Part shown: in pieces, positions 15,000 through 21,086 of the stretch | How positions within the stretch are numbered: position 1 is the stretch's first letter | Layout of the letters: every line of letters starts with the position of its first letter | Virus record (IMG/VR): IMGVR_UViG_3300049846_000087 | Location: 1-44,264 of that record | Direction: 5' to 3' (one strand) | From: a virus | Length of the DNA: 44,264 nucleotides | Notes under the pieces: generated by a model | Told to the model about the DNA's origin: nothing | Seen by the model: only the letters and a program-made list of their open reading frames with translations | The model's database searches: none | Program-made: the position numbers and the translations under genes

Positions 15000-15913
15000 C
15001 GGCCGATCCCATACTGTCCACGGAACTTGTTGTACTGGTCAATCTTGTGGTTGATCACGCCATCGACGTTGAAGTCGAGGAGGACAGAAGACTCGAACCC
15101 GGTGACAAAGGCTCGAGCAGCGTCCGTACGACCCTCGAAAATCCCGAAGTCAATGTAAGCATCTCCACCAATCCCATCGAAGACCCAGCCGACGACAGAA
15201 CCGGCAGTGGTCTCAGGGAATCCGAGAGAATTGTACACCTCATTCAGAAGAACATAACCGCGTGCAGCAAGACGGTCATTGAAGTAGTTCTGCTGAGTCC
15301 TCAGGAAAATCTTGTTGTGCAGAGGGTCTGGCTTCCAGTTTGCGTTTGTCTCATCGAACCAGACACAGTACATCGAGTACTGCGAAGCCCCCTTCTTGCC
15401 CTTCGGACCTTCAACGCTGGTCTGTCGCTTGAGCTCGTTTTCCTGAGACCGATAGTGCAGGTTACGCTCAGCATCCTCACCGATCTCCTCTCGGACACGA
15501 CGGCGGTACGCGTTGTAGGAGCGCTCGAGACCAGCGTAAGCGGCCGTGAGAGCAGCATTGCGCTTGGTTAGCATGTTGTGGGAACCAGTAAGGCAGACAA
15601 CACCCACAGCACCCACCACAACGGCGGGACCGTAGAGACGCGTCAAGTCGATCGCGAGGTCACCATATGCGATAACCTTCTCACGAACGATCGCCTGGTT
15701 GGTGATGTCCTCTCGCTTCTCGATCTCGCGCAGATCATCGAGAACATCCTGAGTCTCTGCCAGAGTGGACTCGAGCTTGAGGGTTGCACGGCAAGCAAGA
15801 ACAGTACTTGCGCCCATCGCGGCAATGCCGACGACGAACATGAGGGTCGGGCTGTTGGTCTTGAGGGCGAGTACCTGCTTCGAGACCGTTCGAGTCAGCG
15901 AATTGAGAGCCAT
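14996..15913 (-). CDS. DUF6353-like membrane protein, longer paralogue
   Basis: 305 residues. Two membrane segments: SPTLMFVVGIAAMGASTVLA (about 21-40) and YGPAVVVGAVGVVCLTGS (about 113-130), with a charged helical region between them. Then RNAALTAAYAGLERSYNAYR, a charged helix, and a long C-terminal soluble region (about 185-305) containing the segment NYFNDRLAARGYVLLNEVYN. It shares layout and residues with the 258-residue product at 17809-18585 (NSPxxxxxxGxxG, RAxLK, ALxAAYxxxERxxxxY). AAGGAGATAG precedes the ATG. Function is unknown. Confidence 0.8.
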   Translation of the reverse strand: MALNSLTRTVSKQVLALKTNSPTLMFVVGIAAMGASTVLACRATLKLESTLAETQDVLDDLREIEKREDITNQAIVREKVIAYGDLAIDLTRLYGPAVVVGAVGVVCLTGSHNMLTKRNAALTAAYAGLERSYNAYRRRVREEIGEDAERNLHYRSQENELKRQTSVEGPKGKKGASQYSMYCVWFDETNANWKPDPLHNKIFLRTQQNYFNDRLAARGYVLLNEVYNSLGFPETTAGSVVGWVFDGIGGDAYIDFGIFEGRTDAARAFVTGFESSVLLDFNVDGVINHKIDQYNKFRGQYGIGR

Positions 15914-15924
15914 TTCTATCTCCT

Positions 15925-16566
15925 TCAGTCGGTCAGCTCTTCTGGACGGGGGAGCTTGAGCATATAGCCCCTGCGATCACGACGAACGCTGGAGCTACGG
16001 ATATCAGACCAGCCCCACTTCTCGTCGGTGAAGTCGCTGGTAATATCGAGCAGGTCGTACAGATCTGAAACAGTTACCACGCCGTACTTGTCGATAAGAT
16101 CATCCATTCGTTCAAGAACCTCATCGGCCTCAGCGCGGGTAGCAAGGATGATCTCGTCGAAGTTGTGCGAGGCTCGAGCCTGTCGGCTGAACTCGCGGCC
16201 AGAACTCTCTCGCCCACGGCCTCGTGACGACGGCTGCGAGAACTTCGAGTAGTTCGTATACCCAGGGCTGTAATCACGACTGCGATTACGGCGACCGGAA
16301 GAAATCCGGCCAGTACTGTCACCAAAGAGCATTCGCTCAACACCCTGACTGACTGCGTCAGAAAGCATATCCTTCGCTGCTGGGACCAGAACGTCAAAGG
16401 CTACGTAACTCCAGACGCTCTGCGCGTCCCCACCAATGAAAATATCGCCAATCCTGGACGACAGCGAACGCTTGCGGCGAATGACCTGACCAGTGACAAC
16501 GCTTTCAATGACCTTAGGCTCGTCCTTACGGGCCTTGTCCCTGTTACTATTACTGGGATAGTCCAT
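15925..16566 (-). CDS. Conserved phage protein with arginine/serine-rich linker, 213 residues
   Basis: An N-terminal domain (GQVIRRKRSLSSRIGDIFIG ... VWSYVAFDVLVPAAKDMLSD) that may associate with membranes, a low-complexity R/S/G-rich middle (about 87-130) and a C-terminal helical domain (EADEVLERMDDLIDKYGVVT ... KWGWSDIRSS). From memory it is found with DUF6353-type genes in other phages. The ribosome binding site is weak (GATTGGA). It starts 22 bases downstream of the terminator hairpin at 16588-16613. Function is unknown. Confidence 0.77.
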   Translation of the reverse strand: MDYPSNSNRDKARKDEPKVIESVVTGQVIRRKRSLSSRIGDIFIGGDAQSVWSYVAFDVLVPAAKDMLSDAVSQGVERMLFGDSTGRISSGRRNRSRDYSPGYTNYSKFSQPSSRGRGRESSGREFSRQARASHNFDEIILATRAEADEVLERMDDLIDKYGVVTVSDLYDLLDITSDFTDEKWGWSDIRSSSVRRDRRGYMLKLPRPEELTD

Positions 16567-16587
16567 AGTAGTCCAATCAAAGAGAAA

Positions 16588-16613
16588 CCTATAACCCGTG
16601 TTAGGGGTTATAG
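16588..16613 (-). terminator. Hairpin terminator after the 82-residue membrane gene
   Basis: Minus-strand stem CCTATAACCC/GGGTTATAGG with loop CTAACAC, followed by TTT. It lies 20 bases after the stop at 16633. The same architecture occurs at 6388-6413. Confidence 0.72.
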
Positions 16614-16632
16614 GCTGAGGGCCTCGTAGGGA

Positions 16633-16881
16633 TTACTCCTTGGGCTGAGCGGGGTCGAACACGTCGAAGATCTGGTCGATCTTCTCGTTCATCTTCTCCT
16701 CGATCATGTCAGCGACCATGGCGCTCACCAGACCAGCACCGACCGTCAGCTTCAGCGCCTCCAGGCGCTTAGTGGGGTGGGTGTTGGTGAGGATGAGGGT
16801 ACCAAGGGTGCTGCCGACCGTGAAGCCGACGACGAGCTTGCTGACCGTCTTCGTGCGGTTTCGGGCCTTCTCGTGCTTCAT
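16633..16881 (-). CDS. Small membrane protein, 82 residues
   Basis: A basic N terminus (MKHEKARNRTKTVSK) leads into two hydrophobic segments (LVVGFTVGSTLGTLILT, about 16-32, and LTVGAGLVSAMVADMI, about 45-60), followed by an acidic helical tail. Resembles a two-pass membrane protein with both ends inside. AGGAGAACCACCCC precedes the ATG. It has its own 32-bp promoter element upstream and hairpin downstream. No family is recognised. Confidence 0.76.
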   Translation of the reverse strand: MKHEKARNRTKTVSKLVVGFTVGSTLGTLILTNTHPTKRLEALKLTVGAGLVSAMVADMIEEKMNEKIDQIFDVFDPAQPKE

Positions 16882-16904
16882 GGGGTGGTTCTCCTTTCGT
16901 TGAG

Positions 16905-16936
16905 GGTTCTCATTATACGCTGTGATTTTAGTGCGA
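16905..16936 (-). promoter_or_regulatory. 32-bp promoter element, copy 5
   Basis: Minus strand: TCGCA, CTAAAATCACAGCG, TATAATGAGAACC. It lies 24 bases before the ATG at 16881. Confidence 0.8.
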
Positions 16937-16962
16937 GGGCGCCTGTTTCGCTGTCATCGGCG

Positions 16963-16971
16963 GTCGTTTAA
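16963..16971 (-). promoter_or_regulatory. TTAAACGAC motif, copy 3
   Basis: The minus strand reads CTTAAACGACCGCCG, followed about 25 bases later by AGGCGCCCTC. It lies just downstream of a long inverted repeat and upstream of promoter copy 5. Confidence 0.45.
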
Positions 16972-17022
16972 GATCAGCGTCCGGTGAAGGGAGGAGAACC
17001 CACTAAGAGCCCCTCGCTGATC
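16972..17022 (-). terminator. Inverted repeat after the 138-residue gene
   Basis: GATCAGCG (16972-16979) pairs with CGCTGATC (17015-17022) across a 35-base loop, just after the stop at 17034, and is followed on the minus strand by TTAAAC. It may be a weak terminator; the long loop makes it uncertain. Confidence 0.4.
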
Positions 17023-17033
17023 CCCTCTATTCA

Positions 17034-17450
17034 TCACTCAGGAAGAGACGACTCTTCGATCTGCTTCTTGGCAGCAGCAAGAGCCTCCTGCGGGAGAACC
17101 CCGTTCATGAAGTCTGCGATGGTGTCAGGCTTCTCCAGGAAACCGTCGATCAGAGCAGAATATGCCTCCGAGACGATAAAGTCTTCATAAAGCGGCTGAT
17201 TGTAGCGAACCTTGGCAAACTTCTGAGTCAGCTCATCGCGCTCACCGTAAGACCTCTTGATGAGGAACGTAAGGCCACGGAAGATGCCACGGTTATCGCC
17301 AGAGGCGAGTGAACGCTGGAAGTCGTTGATAAAACCGTCGCTGGTCTCAGACTCCATGGAAATGATCTCGGCCTTGGTGAGGTGGAAGAACAGATCTTCC
17401 TCACGAGGCGTACCATCATAGTCGACGTACTTAACAGTCTTCTTGAGCAT
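17034..17450 (-). CDS. Conserved phage protein, 138 residues
   Basis: From the ATG at 17450 (AAAGGAACCCAC upstream); the longer frame upstream runs through a terminator hairpin and is rejected. It begins MLKKTVKYVDYDGTPREEDL, a signature of a phage protein family known to me from gut phages. Then FHLTKAEIISME, a helical middle and ERDELTQKFAKVRYN. Soluble and alpha/beta. No 32-bp promoter element lies directly upstream, so it may depend on readthrough or on an unidentified promoter. Function is unknown. Confidence 0.78.
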   Translation of the reverse strand: MLKKTVKYVDYDGTPREEDLFFHLTKAEIISMESETSDGFINDFQRSLASGDNRGIFRGLTFLIKRSYGERDELTQKFAKVRYNQPLYEDFIVSEAYSALIDGFLEKPDTIADFMNGVLPQEALAAAKKQIEESSLPE

Positions 17451-17473
17451 GTGGGTTCCTTTACATAGACAAA

Positions 17474-17501
17474 CCCATAGACCTTGGTTAGGGCCTATGG
17501 G
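17474..17501 (-). terminator. Hairpin terminator after the 75-residue membrane gene
   Basis: Minus-strand stem CCCATAGGCC/GGTCTATGGG with a loop of 8 bases, followed by TTTG. It lies 22 bases after the stop at 17524. Confidence 0.72.
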
Positions 17502-17523
17502 CATGAGGGTCCTTCTCGTGGGG

Positions 17524-17751
17524 TCAGACGGTGTCGAGGTTGTCGTTGGTCTCGTCGACGGGGGCGCCGGTGAGGTCGGCCTCGTCCTCCTTGGAGGAGC
17601 GGCTCTTGACCCAGAGCACGGCGACCAGGGCGGCAGCGGAGGCTGCGCCGATGGCGACGTACTTCTTGATCTTCGAGGGCTTCTCCTGGGTGGGCTCGGT
17701 CGGGGTCTCGGGGGCGTCGGTGATGACGGTGACCTCGGGGGTCTCGGACAT
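17524..17751 (-). CDS. Small membrane protein, 75 residues
   Basis: A Pro/Thr/Glu-rich N-terminal tail (MSETPEVTVITDAPETPTEP), basic KIKK, one hydrophobic segment (YVAIGAASAAALVAVLWV, about 31-48), then a charged acidic tail ending DETNDNLDTV. The positive-inside rule is ambiguous because basic residues flank both sides. It has its own promoter element (17775-17806) and hairpin. The coding bias is strongly G/C-ending. Function is unknown. Confidence 0.75.
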   Translation of the reverse strand: MSETPEVTVITDAPETPTEPTQEKPSKIKKYVAIGAASAAALVAVLWVKSRSSKEDEADLTGAPVDETNDNLDTV

Positions 17752-17774
17752 GGTGGTTCCTTTCAGAGAGTAGG

Positions 17775-17806
17775 GGTTCTCATTATACGCTCTGTTTTTC
17801 TTGCGA
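17775..17806 (-). promoter_or_regulatory. 32-bp promoter element, copy 6
   Basis: Minus strand: TCGCA, AGAAAAACAGAGCG, TATAATGAGAACC, identical to copy 8. It starts 3 bases after the stop of the 258-residue gene, with no terminator between. It lies 24 bases before the ATG at 17751. Confidence 0.82.
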
Positions 17807-17808
17807 GT

Positions 17809-18585
17809 TTACACGAGCCGAGAATACCCTCTGATGGGCTGCAGGCGGTACATGATGACGACACAAGGCTTATCGTCCTCAGTAAGGGCTGTAGAGAACT
17901 CGACATCGAAGTTCACATCGAGATTCCAACCCATTTCATCCGAAATAGAGGTGTTTCGGAGACCGATCAGGTTGTAGAAGTCGCTCAAACTGGCGTAGTT
18001 GTCGTTCCTGATCTTGAAGTTGATGTCGTTGACGGCCTTTCGGATCGCCTCGACATTGCTGACGAAATATCGCCCACTGATAGAGTCCAGACAAAGCACG
18101 TCCGTACCAGTGATGATGATCTCTCGATCGCTCTTCTTGGTCGTTCGCACCTTATCTTGAGCGACCTCGTCGCGTACTGCAATAGCCTTCTTCTCACCGA
18201 TCTTCTCGACCACTTTGTCCTTGTAATCGGCGAAAGCACGCTCGGACAAAGTGTAAGCAGCCGCAAGAGCTGCTGCACGTCGGTTGCCGATCCTATTCGC
18301 CGCAATGATGCAGGTGATCGTGACTGCGCCGGTGGTGACTGGAGGAATATAGACAGGCCAGACCAGAAGCACCTTCTCCTTGAGCGTGGGCTGGTAGTCC
18401 AAATCTCCGGTCTGAGTGTAGCGCTCCTCAGTAGCCTCGTAGAGAATATCATCGGCCTTGAGCGCTGCGCGGCCAGTAAGGACGGCCGTCGTGATCGTAC
18501 CTACAACCCCAATCGCTGTACAGATCGCGGGGGAGTTGTCGACAGCGAGCTTCTCAACTCGCTTCAGGATCTCTGTCACGCTCAC
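17809..18585 (-). CDS. DUF6353-like membrane protein, shorter paralogue
   Basis: 258 residues from the GTG at 18585, with AGGAGG 7 bases upstream; the longer frame upstream would cross a promoter and lacks a site. Two hydrophobic segments (AICTAIGVVGTITTAVLTG, about 21-39, and YIPPVTTGAVTITCIIAA, about 78-95), then RRAALAAAYTLSERAFADYK and a soluble C-terminal region. It aligns in layout with the 305-residue product at 14996-15913. A leader of about 85 bases with a GCTGAT/ATCAGC hairpin separates it from its promoter element. Function is unknown. Confidence 0.8.
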   Translation of the reverse strand: MSVTEILKRVEKLAVDNSPAICTAIGVVGTITTAVLTGRAALKADDILYEATEERYTQTGDLDYQPTLKEKVLLVWPVYIPPVTTGAVTITCIIAANRIGNRRAAALAAAYTLSERAFADYKDKVVEKIGEKKAIAVRDEVAQDKVRTTKKSDREIIITGTDVLCLDSISGRYFVSNVEAIRKAVNDINFKIRNDNYASLSDFYNLIGLRNTSISDEMGWNLDVNFDVEFSTALTEDDKPCVVIMYRLQPIRGYSRLV

Positions 18586-18671
18586 AATATAACCTCCTGG
18601 ATGTGGTGAGCGGCAAAAAATAAGAAGGTGAGATTCTGCTGATGCGCAACTATCAGCTTGTAAATGCTCTT
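18586..18671 (-). promoter_or_regulatory. Long leader with hairpin upstream of the 258-residue gene
   Basis: All other genes behind a 32-bp element start within about 26 bases of it; this one starts 87 bases away. The leader holds a GCTGAT/ATCAGC stem (18652-18657 with 18638-18643) and a T-run (CTTATTTTTTGCC) shortly after, a possible pause or attenuator. An AGGAGG site follows. Confidence 0.4.
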
Positions 18672-18703
18672 TCCTCTCATTATAGGATGTGTTTTTCTTG
18701 CGA
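18672..18703 (-). promoter_or_regulatory. 32-bp promoter element, copy 7
   Basis: Minus strand: TCGCA, AGAAAAACACATCC, TATAATGAGAGGA. The last three bases differ from the GAGAACC of the other copies. Only this copy has a long leader behind it. Confidence 0.75.
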
Positions 18704-18712
18704 GTTGGCAAA

Positions 18713-18738
18713 CCCATAGACCTTGTGGGGTCTATGGG
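18713..18738 (-). terminator. Hairpin terminator after the 62-residue membrane gene
   Basis: Minus-strand perfect stem CCCATAGACC/GGTCTATGGG with loop CCACAA, followed by TTTG. It lies 10 bases after the stop at 18749 and next to promoter copy 7. Confidence 0.78.
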
Positions 18739-18748
18739 CTTGAGAGTC

Positions 18749-18937
18749 CTAGTAGCGGGACTTCCTGTCGCGACGCTCGACCTCCTTGGCCCAGGTACGG
18801 GCGTTGGAGCGCTCGGTGTTCGCCTGGATCACCTTCGCGACGACGCTGAGGGCGGTCGCTCCGATGAACACGGCGAGCAGCGGGTTCTCCTCGGCCTGCA
18901 CCTTGAGGCGCTGGACGAATCGGTTGTTCTGCAACAT
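18749..18937 (-). CDS. Small membrane protein, 62 residues
   Basis: A basic N terminus (MLQNNRFVQRLKVQAEENP) leads into a hydrophobic segment (LLAVFIGATALSVVAKVI, about 20-37) and a basic C terminus (NARTWAKEVERRDRKSRY). AAGGAGAACCCC precedes the ATG. It is a stand-alone unit with promoter copy 8 upstream and a hairpin downstream. It is the same size as the product at 6425-6613. Function is unknown. Confidence 0.75.
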   Translation of the reverse strand: MLQNNRFVQRLKVQAEENPLLAVFIGATALSVVAKVIQANTERSNARTWAKEVERRDRKSRY

Positions 18938-18959
18938 GGGGTTCTCCTTACAGAGTAGG

Positions 18960-18991
18960 GGTTCTCATTATACGCTCTGTTTTTCTTGCGA
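18960..18991 (-). promoter_or_regulatory. 32-bp promoter element, copy 8
   Basis: Minus strand: TCGCA, AGAAAAACAGAGCG, TATAATGAGAACC. It lies 23 bases before the ATG at 18937. The heptamer GAGAACC recurs in the ribosome binding site (AAGGAGAACCCC). Confidence 0.82.
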
Positions 18992-19021
18992 TCACAAATT
19001 TTATAAGCCGTGCAAAATCCA

Positions 19022-19073
19022 AAGCTTAGACGGCGTGTAAGTTTGGAATATCTCTTACACGCCGCCTAAGCTT
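19022..19073 (-). terminator. Very long hairpin, 20-bp stem
   Basis: Arms 19022-19041 and 19054-19073 pair over 20 bp with one mismatch-like position, loop of 12 bases, followed on the minus strand by TTTGGATTTTGC. It is far longer than the other hairpins and lies 26 bases after the stop at 19100. It acts most simply as a strong terminator, though an RNase III site or stable 3' end is possible. Confidence 0.75.
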
Positions 19074-19099
19074 CGGATGCCGACCAGTTGGAGGGGATG

Positions 19100-19384
19100 T
19101 TAGCGAAGCTTCAGCACGAAGCCGACGGCCTTCGAAGCGATGACGTGGGTCTGCTCGTATCCGATGATGATCAGGATTCCGGCGAGGTTCACTCCGGCGG
19201 TCACCCAGACGTCCTTGCTCACTCGATCGGGTCGTTCTGCGACCTTCATCTTGTGAAGCTTTTCGAGCTGGGTGAGCACCTGAGCGTAATCGTCGGAAGC
19301 CGGGTCATACGTACGGAGCTCGATCAGAGCCATGTCAATCGCGTCGTCGATTGCCGACTTGGGCTTGGGCTTTCGGATGGACAT
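19100..19384 (-). CDS. Small membrane protein, 94 residues
   Basis: MSIRKPKPKSAIDDAIDMAL, a helical soluble half (LIELRTYDPASDDYAQVLTQ, LEKLHKMKVAERPD), then a C-terminal hydrophobic segment (WVTAGVNLAGILIIIGYEQT, about 61-80) and a short basic end. This tail-anchored layout suggests a cytosolic domain tethered to the membrane. AAGGAGAACC precedes the ATG. Promoter copy 9 lies just upstream, immediately after the holin gene. Function is unknown. Confidence 0.76.
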   Translation of the reverse strand: MSIRKPKPKSAIDDAIDMALIELRTYDPASDDYAQVLTQLEKLHKMKVAERPDRVSKDVWVTAGVNLAGILIIIGYEQTHVIASKAVGFVLKLR

Positions 19385-19403
19385 GGTTCTCCTTAGTGGT
19401 AGG

Positions 19404-19435
19404 GGTTCTCATTATAAGCTGTGCTTATAGTGCGA
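19404..19435 (-). promoter_or_regulatory. 32-bp promoter element, copy 9
   Basis: Minus strand: TCGCA, CTATAAGCACAGCT, TATAATGAGAACC. It begins 8 bases after the stop of the holin-like gene and lies 20 bases before the ATG at 19384, so the late operon could read through into it. Confidence 0.8.
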
Positions 19436-19443
19436 ACGACCCT

Positions 19444-19803
19444 TTACTCAGGAGAATTAACCTTGAAGAGAACCTCGCTCTTAACGTCGATCTCGGAAGG
19501 ATCGCTGTTGAGATTGAGCATGTAGGACTTACCGCCATTAGCAGAGGTGGTAATATCGATAAAACCATCGTACTTAGAATCTGACCCGTCATAGGACTTC
19601 TGGGCAAATCGCAGAGCCACACCCAGGAAAGTGTCAACTGCGACGATGGTTCCGACAACCTCTTCGGCCGCCGGGAGGTGCCAGATACTTGCGATCGCAA
19701 AGTACAGAGTACCAATAGCGGGCAGGAGGACAAGAGCCACATACTTCAGAAAGTCATAAACCTCGTTTGACATGAACGGAGGCTTCTGGTTCTCATCAGC
19801 CAT
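19444..19803 (-). CDS. Probable holin, r1t-like
   Basis: 119 residues. MADENQKPPFMSNEVYDFLK, then VALVLLPAIGTLYFAIASIW (first membrane segment, about 23-42) and EEVVGTIVAVDTFLGVALRF (second, about 47-66), followed by a hydrophilic tail of about 50 residues. The pattern SNEVYDFLKYVALVLLPAIG with GTLYFAIA resembles r1t-type holins (two segments, charged tail). A holin forms membrane lesions that release the lysin at lysis time. GAGGTAATGTA precedes the ATG. The tail is longer than in the smallest family members. The lysin gene is 22 kb away in coordinates, at 42.3-43.0 kb. Confidence 0.78.
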   Translation of the reverse strand: MADENQKPPFMSNEVYDFLKYVALVLLPAIGTLYFAIASIWHLPAAEEVVGTIVAVDTFLGVALRFAQKSYDGSDSKYDGFIDITTSANGGKSYMLNLNSDPSEIDVKSEVLFKVNSPE

Positions 19804-19812
19804 TACATTACC

Positions 19813-20319
19813 TCACTTTACTGGAAGTACTACAAAAGGTGTAGACAGGAGGTCTACATAAACAGTCTTTACAGGGTTTGGCTTGTAGGAAATAACCTGC
19901 CTAAGCCTGAAACGACCTGCAGCGCCGTTTACTCCAATTACATAGTTTGGAAGAGTGAACGCGCTTACGGCCGGCTTTTGACAGTTGAGCCCTGTTCCCG
20001 CTCGGAAGAACTGAACCGAGAACATTTCGTACGATCCGATAGGCTTGTCATCCTTGTCCAGAACATCAACCCAGCGCTCCACAACGGTGTTCTGATTGTC
20101 ATTACAGAACCAAGGGTTCTCAACAAAGACAACTCCACCCTGCTTTACGACCGGATTCTGAACAACACTTGTAGGGCTGCCAAAACGGACGTCATTGTAC
20201 GGCCAAACAAGGGCCAGAATAACCATACACATAAGGATTGTGAGACCAAGGAGTACTCCTAGAGTCCCATATCTGGCTGCGTTCTTAAAATGCCCCGTAT
20301 AATGTGGCTTCAGGAGCAT
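19813..20319 (-). CDS. Membrane-anchored protein, 168 residues
   Basis: After 17 residues comes a hydrophobic segment (YGTLGVLLGLTILMCMVILA, about 17-36), then a soluble, beta-rich domain with two Cys (PWFCNDNQ ... GLNCQKP) that could be disulfide-linked outside the cell. GGAGGTTAATAA precedes the ATG. It lies between the XhlA-like gene and the holin, so a role in lysis or spanin-like function is possible, but no motif proves it. Confidence 0.7.
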   Translation of the reverse strand: MLLKPHYTGHFKNAARYGTLGVLLGLTILMCMVILALVWPYNDVRFGSPTSVVQNPVVKQGGVVFVENPWFCNDNQNTVVERWVDVLDKDDKPIGSYEMFSVQFFRAGTGLNCQKPAVSAFTLPNYVIGVNGAAGRFRLRQVISYKPNPVKTVYVDLLSTPFVVLPVK

Positions 20320-20322
20320 TTA

Positions 20323-20592
20323 TTAACCTCCAGACTTCGATGTAGTAATAACGTAGAAAATAGCACCGATGATGCTAGATCCAAGTGCACCAGCAACGAT
20401 CCAGAAAGCACGCTCATAGAAAGCGAAACTTTCCTTACGGACGTATGACTTCTGCTGTTCCTTGATCTCGGCGATATCCTCTTCCATACCACGAACTACC
20501 TGCGAGATTTTGATATCGTTCTTGTCGACCAATGAGTGAAGCTGCTCAATGCGGATCTCAAGATCGTGTACCGGGTTAGAATCGCCGACCAT
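20323..20592 (-). CDS. XhlA-like or lysis accessory membrane protein, 89 residues
   Basis: From the ATG at 20592 (AAGGGGGCATAT upstream). MVGDSNPVHDLEIRIEQLHS, a coiled-coil-like N-terminal half (IEQLHSLVDKNDIKISQVVR, EEDIAEIKEQQK), then a C-terminal hydrophobic segment (FWIVAGALGSSIIGAIFYVI, about 64-83) and a short SKSGG end. This is the layout of XhlA/hemolysin-type proteins that act with holins. It is next to the membrane gene and holin, so lysis fits. The 98-residue frame start at 20619 is less likely. Confidence 0.68.
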   Translation of the reverse strand: MVGDSNPVHDLEIRIEQLHSLVDKNDIKISQVVRGMEEDIAEIKEQQKSYVRKESFAFYERAFWIVAGALGSSIIGAIFYVITTSKSGG

Positions 20593-20602
20593 ATATGCCC
20601 CC

Positions 20603-21079
20603 TTACTGCTTCCACTCACCAGTATTTTGGTCAGCGTTTGCTACATGTTGTTTGTAATATACGGAGGCAATTTTCCAAACACCATTCACTTTGATGTAGA
20701 CGTCGTCGGCGAGCTTCCAAATACCATTCACCTTGATGTAGGTGTTACTGAGATCCGTAGCAGCAAGCGTTCGTACAGTCTTCCAGGCGCCCATTGGACC
20801 CCAACCATACGCAACGTTCTTGAGCCCGACTCGGTAGTAATACAGAGTTCCAGGCTGAAGATTACGAATGATCGGGACATGCTCTGGGGGATCCCATCGA
20901 CCTGCAGAACGCATCAAAGCGCCCGTAATACTCATCCTGGTGTTGTACTGCACCCGAATATCACACAATGGGCTGCCATTGGCTACCGCACCTGAGGTGA
21001 CATTCTTAGGCTGGAAGGATGTCTGAGTGATATCGCCAGCATAGTAACGACTAGACGAGTAGTACGGATCGCCAGCCAT
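20603..21079 (-). CDS. Tail tip or fibre-associated protein with repeated WK motif
   Basis: 158 residues. Includes a fibronectin III-like segment (PPEHVPIIRNLQPGTLYYYR ... YGWGPMGAWKTVRTLA) and, at the C terminus, two tandem repeats YIKVNGIWKLADD and YIKVNGVWKIASV. The KVNGxWK repeat is common in phage tail and baseplate proteins and may bind cell-wall sugars or a partner. It lies between the tail-tip genes and the lysis genes. TAGGTGACTT precedes the ATG. Confidence 0.72.
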   Translation of the reverse strand: MAGDPYYSSSRYYAGDITQTSFQPKNVTSGAVANGSPLCDIRVQYNTRMSITGALMRSAGRWDPPEHVPIIRNLQPGTLYYYRVGLKNVAYGWGPMGAWKTVRTLAATDLSNTYIKVNGIWKLADDVYIKVNGVWKIASVYYKQHVANADQNTGEWKQ

Positions 21080-21086
21080 AAGTCAC

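Noticed and set aside
18582-18680. 32-codon upstream frame ending at the GTG of the 258-residue gene
   Set aside because: Its ATG is inside the -10 box of the promoter element, so it would not be in the transcript if the start is where expected.
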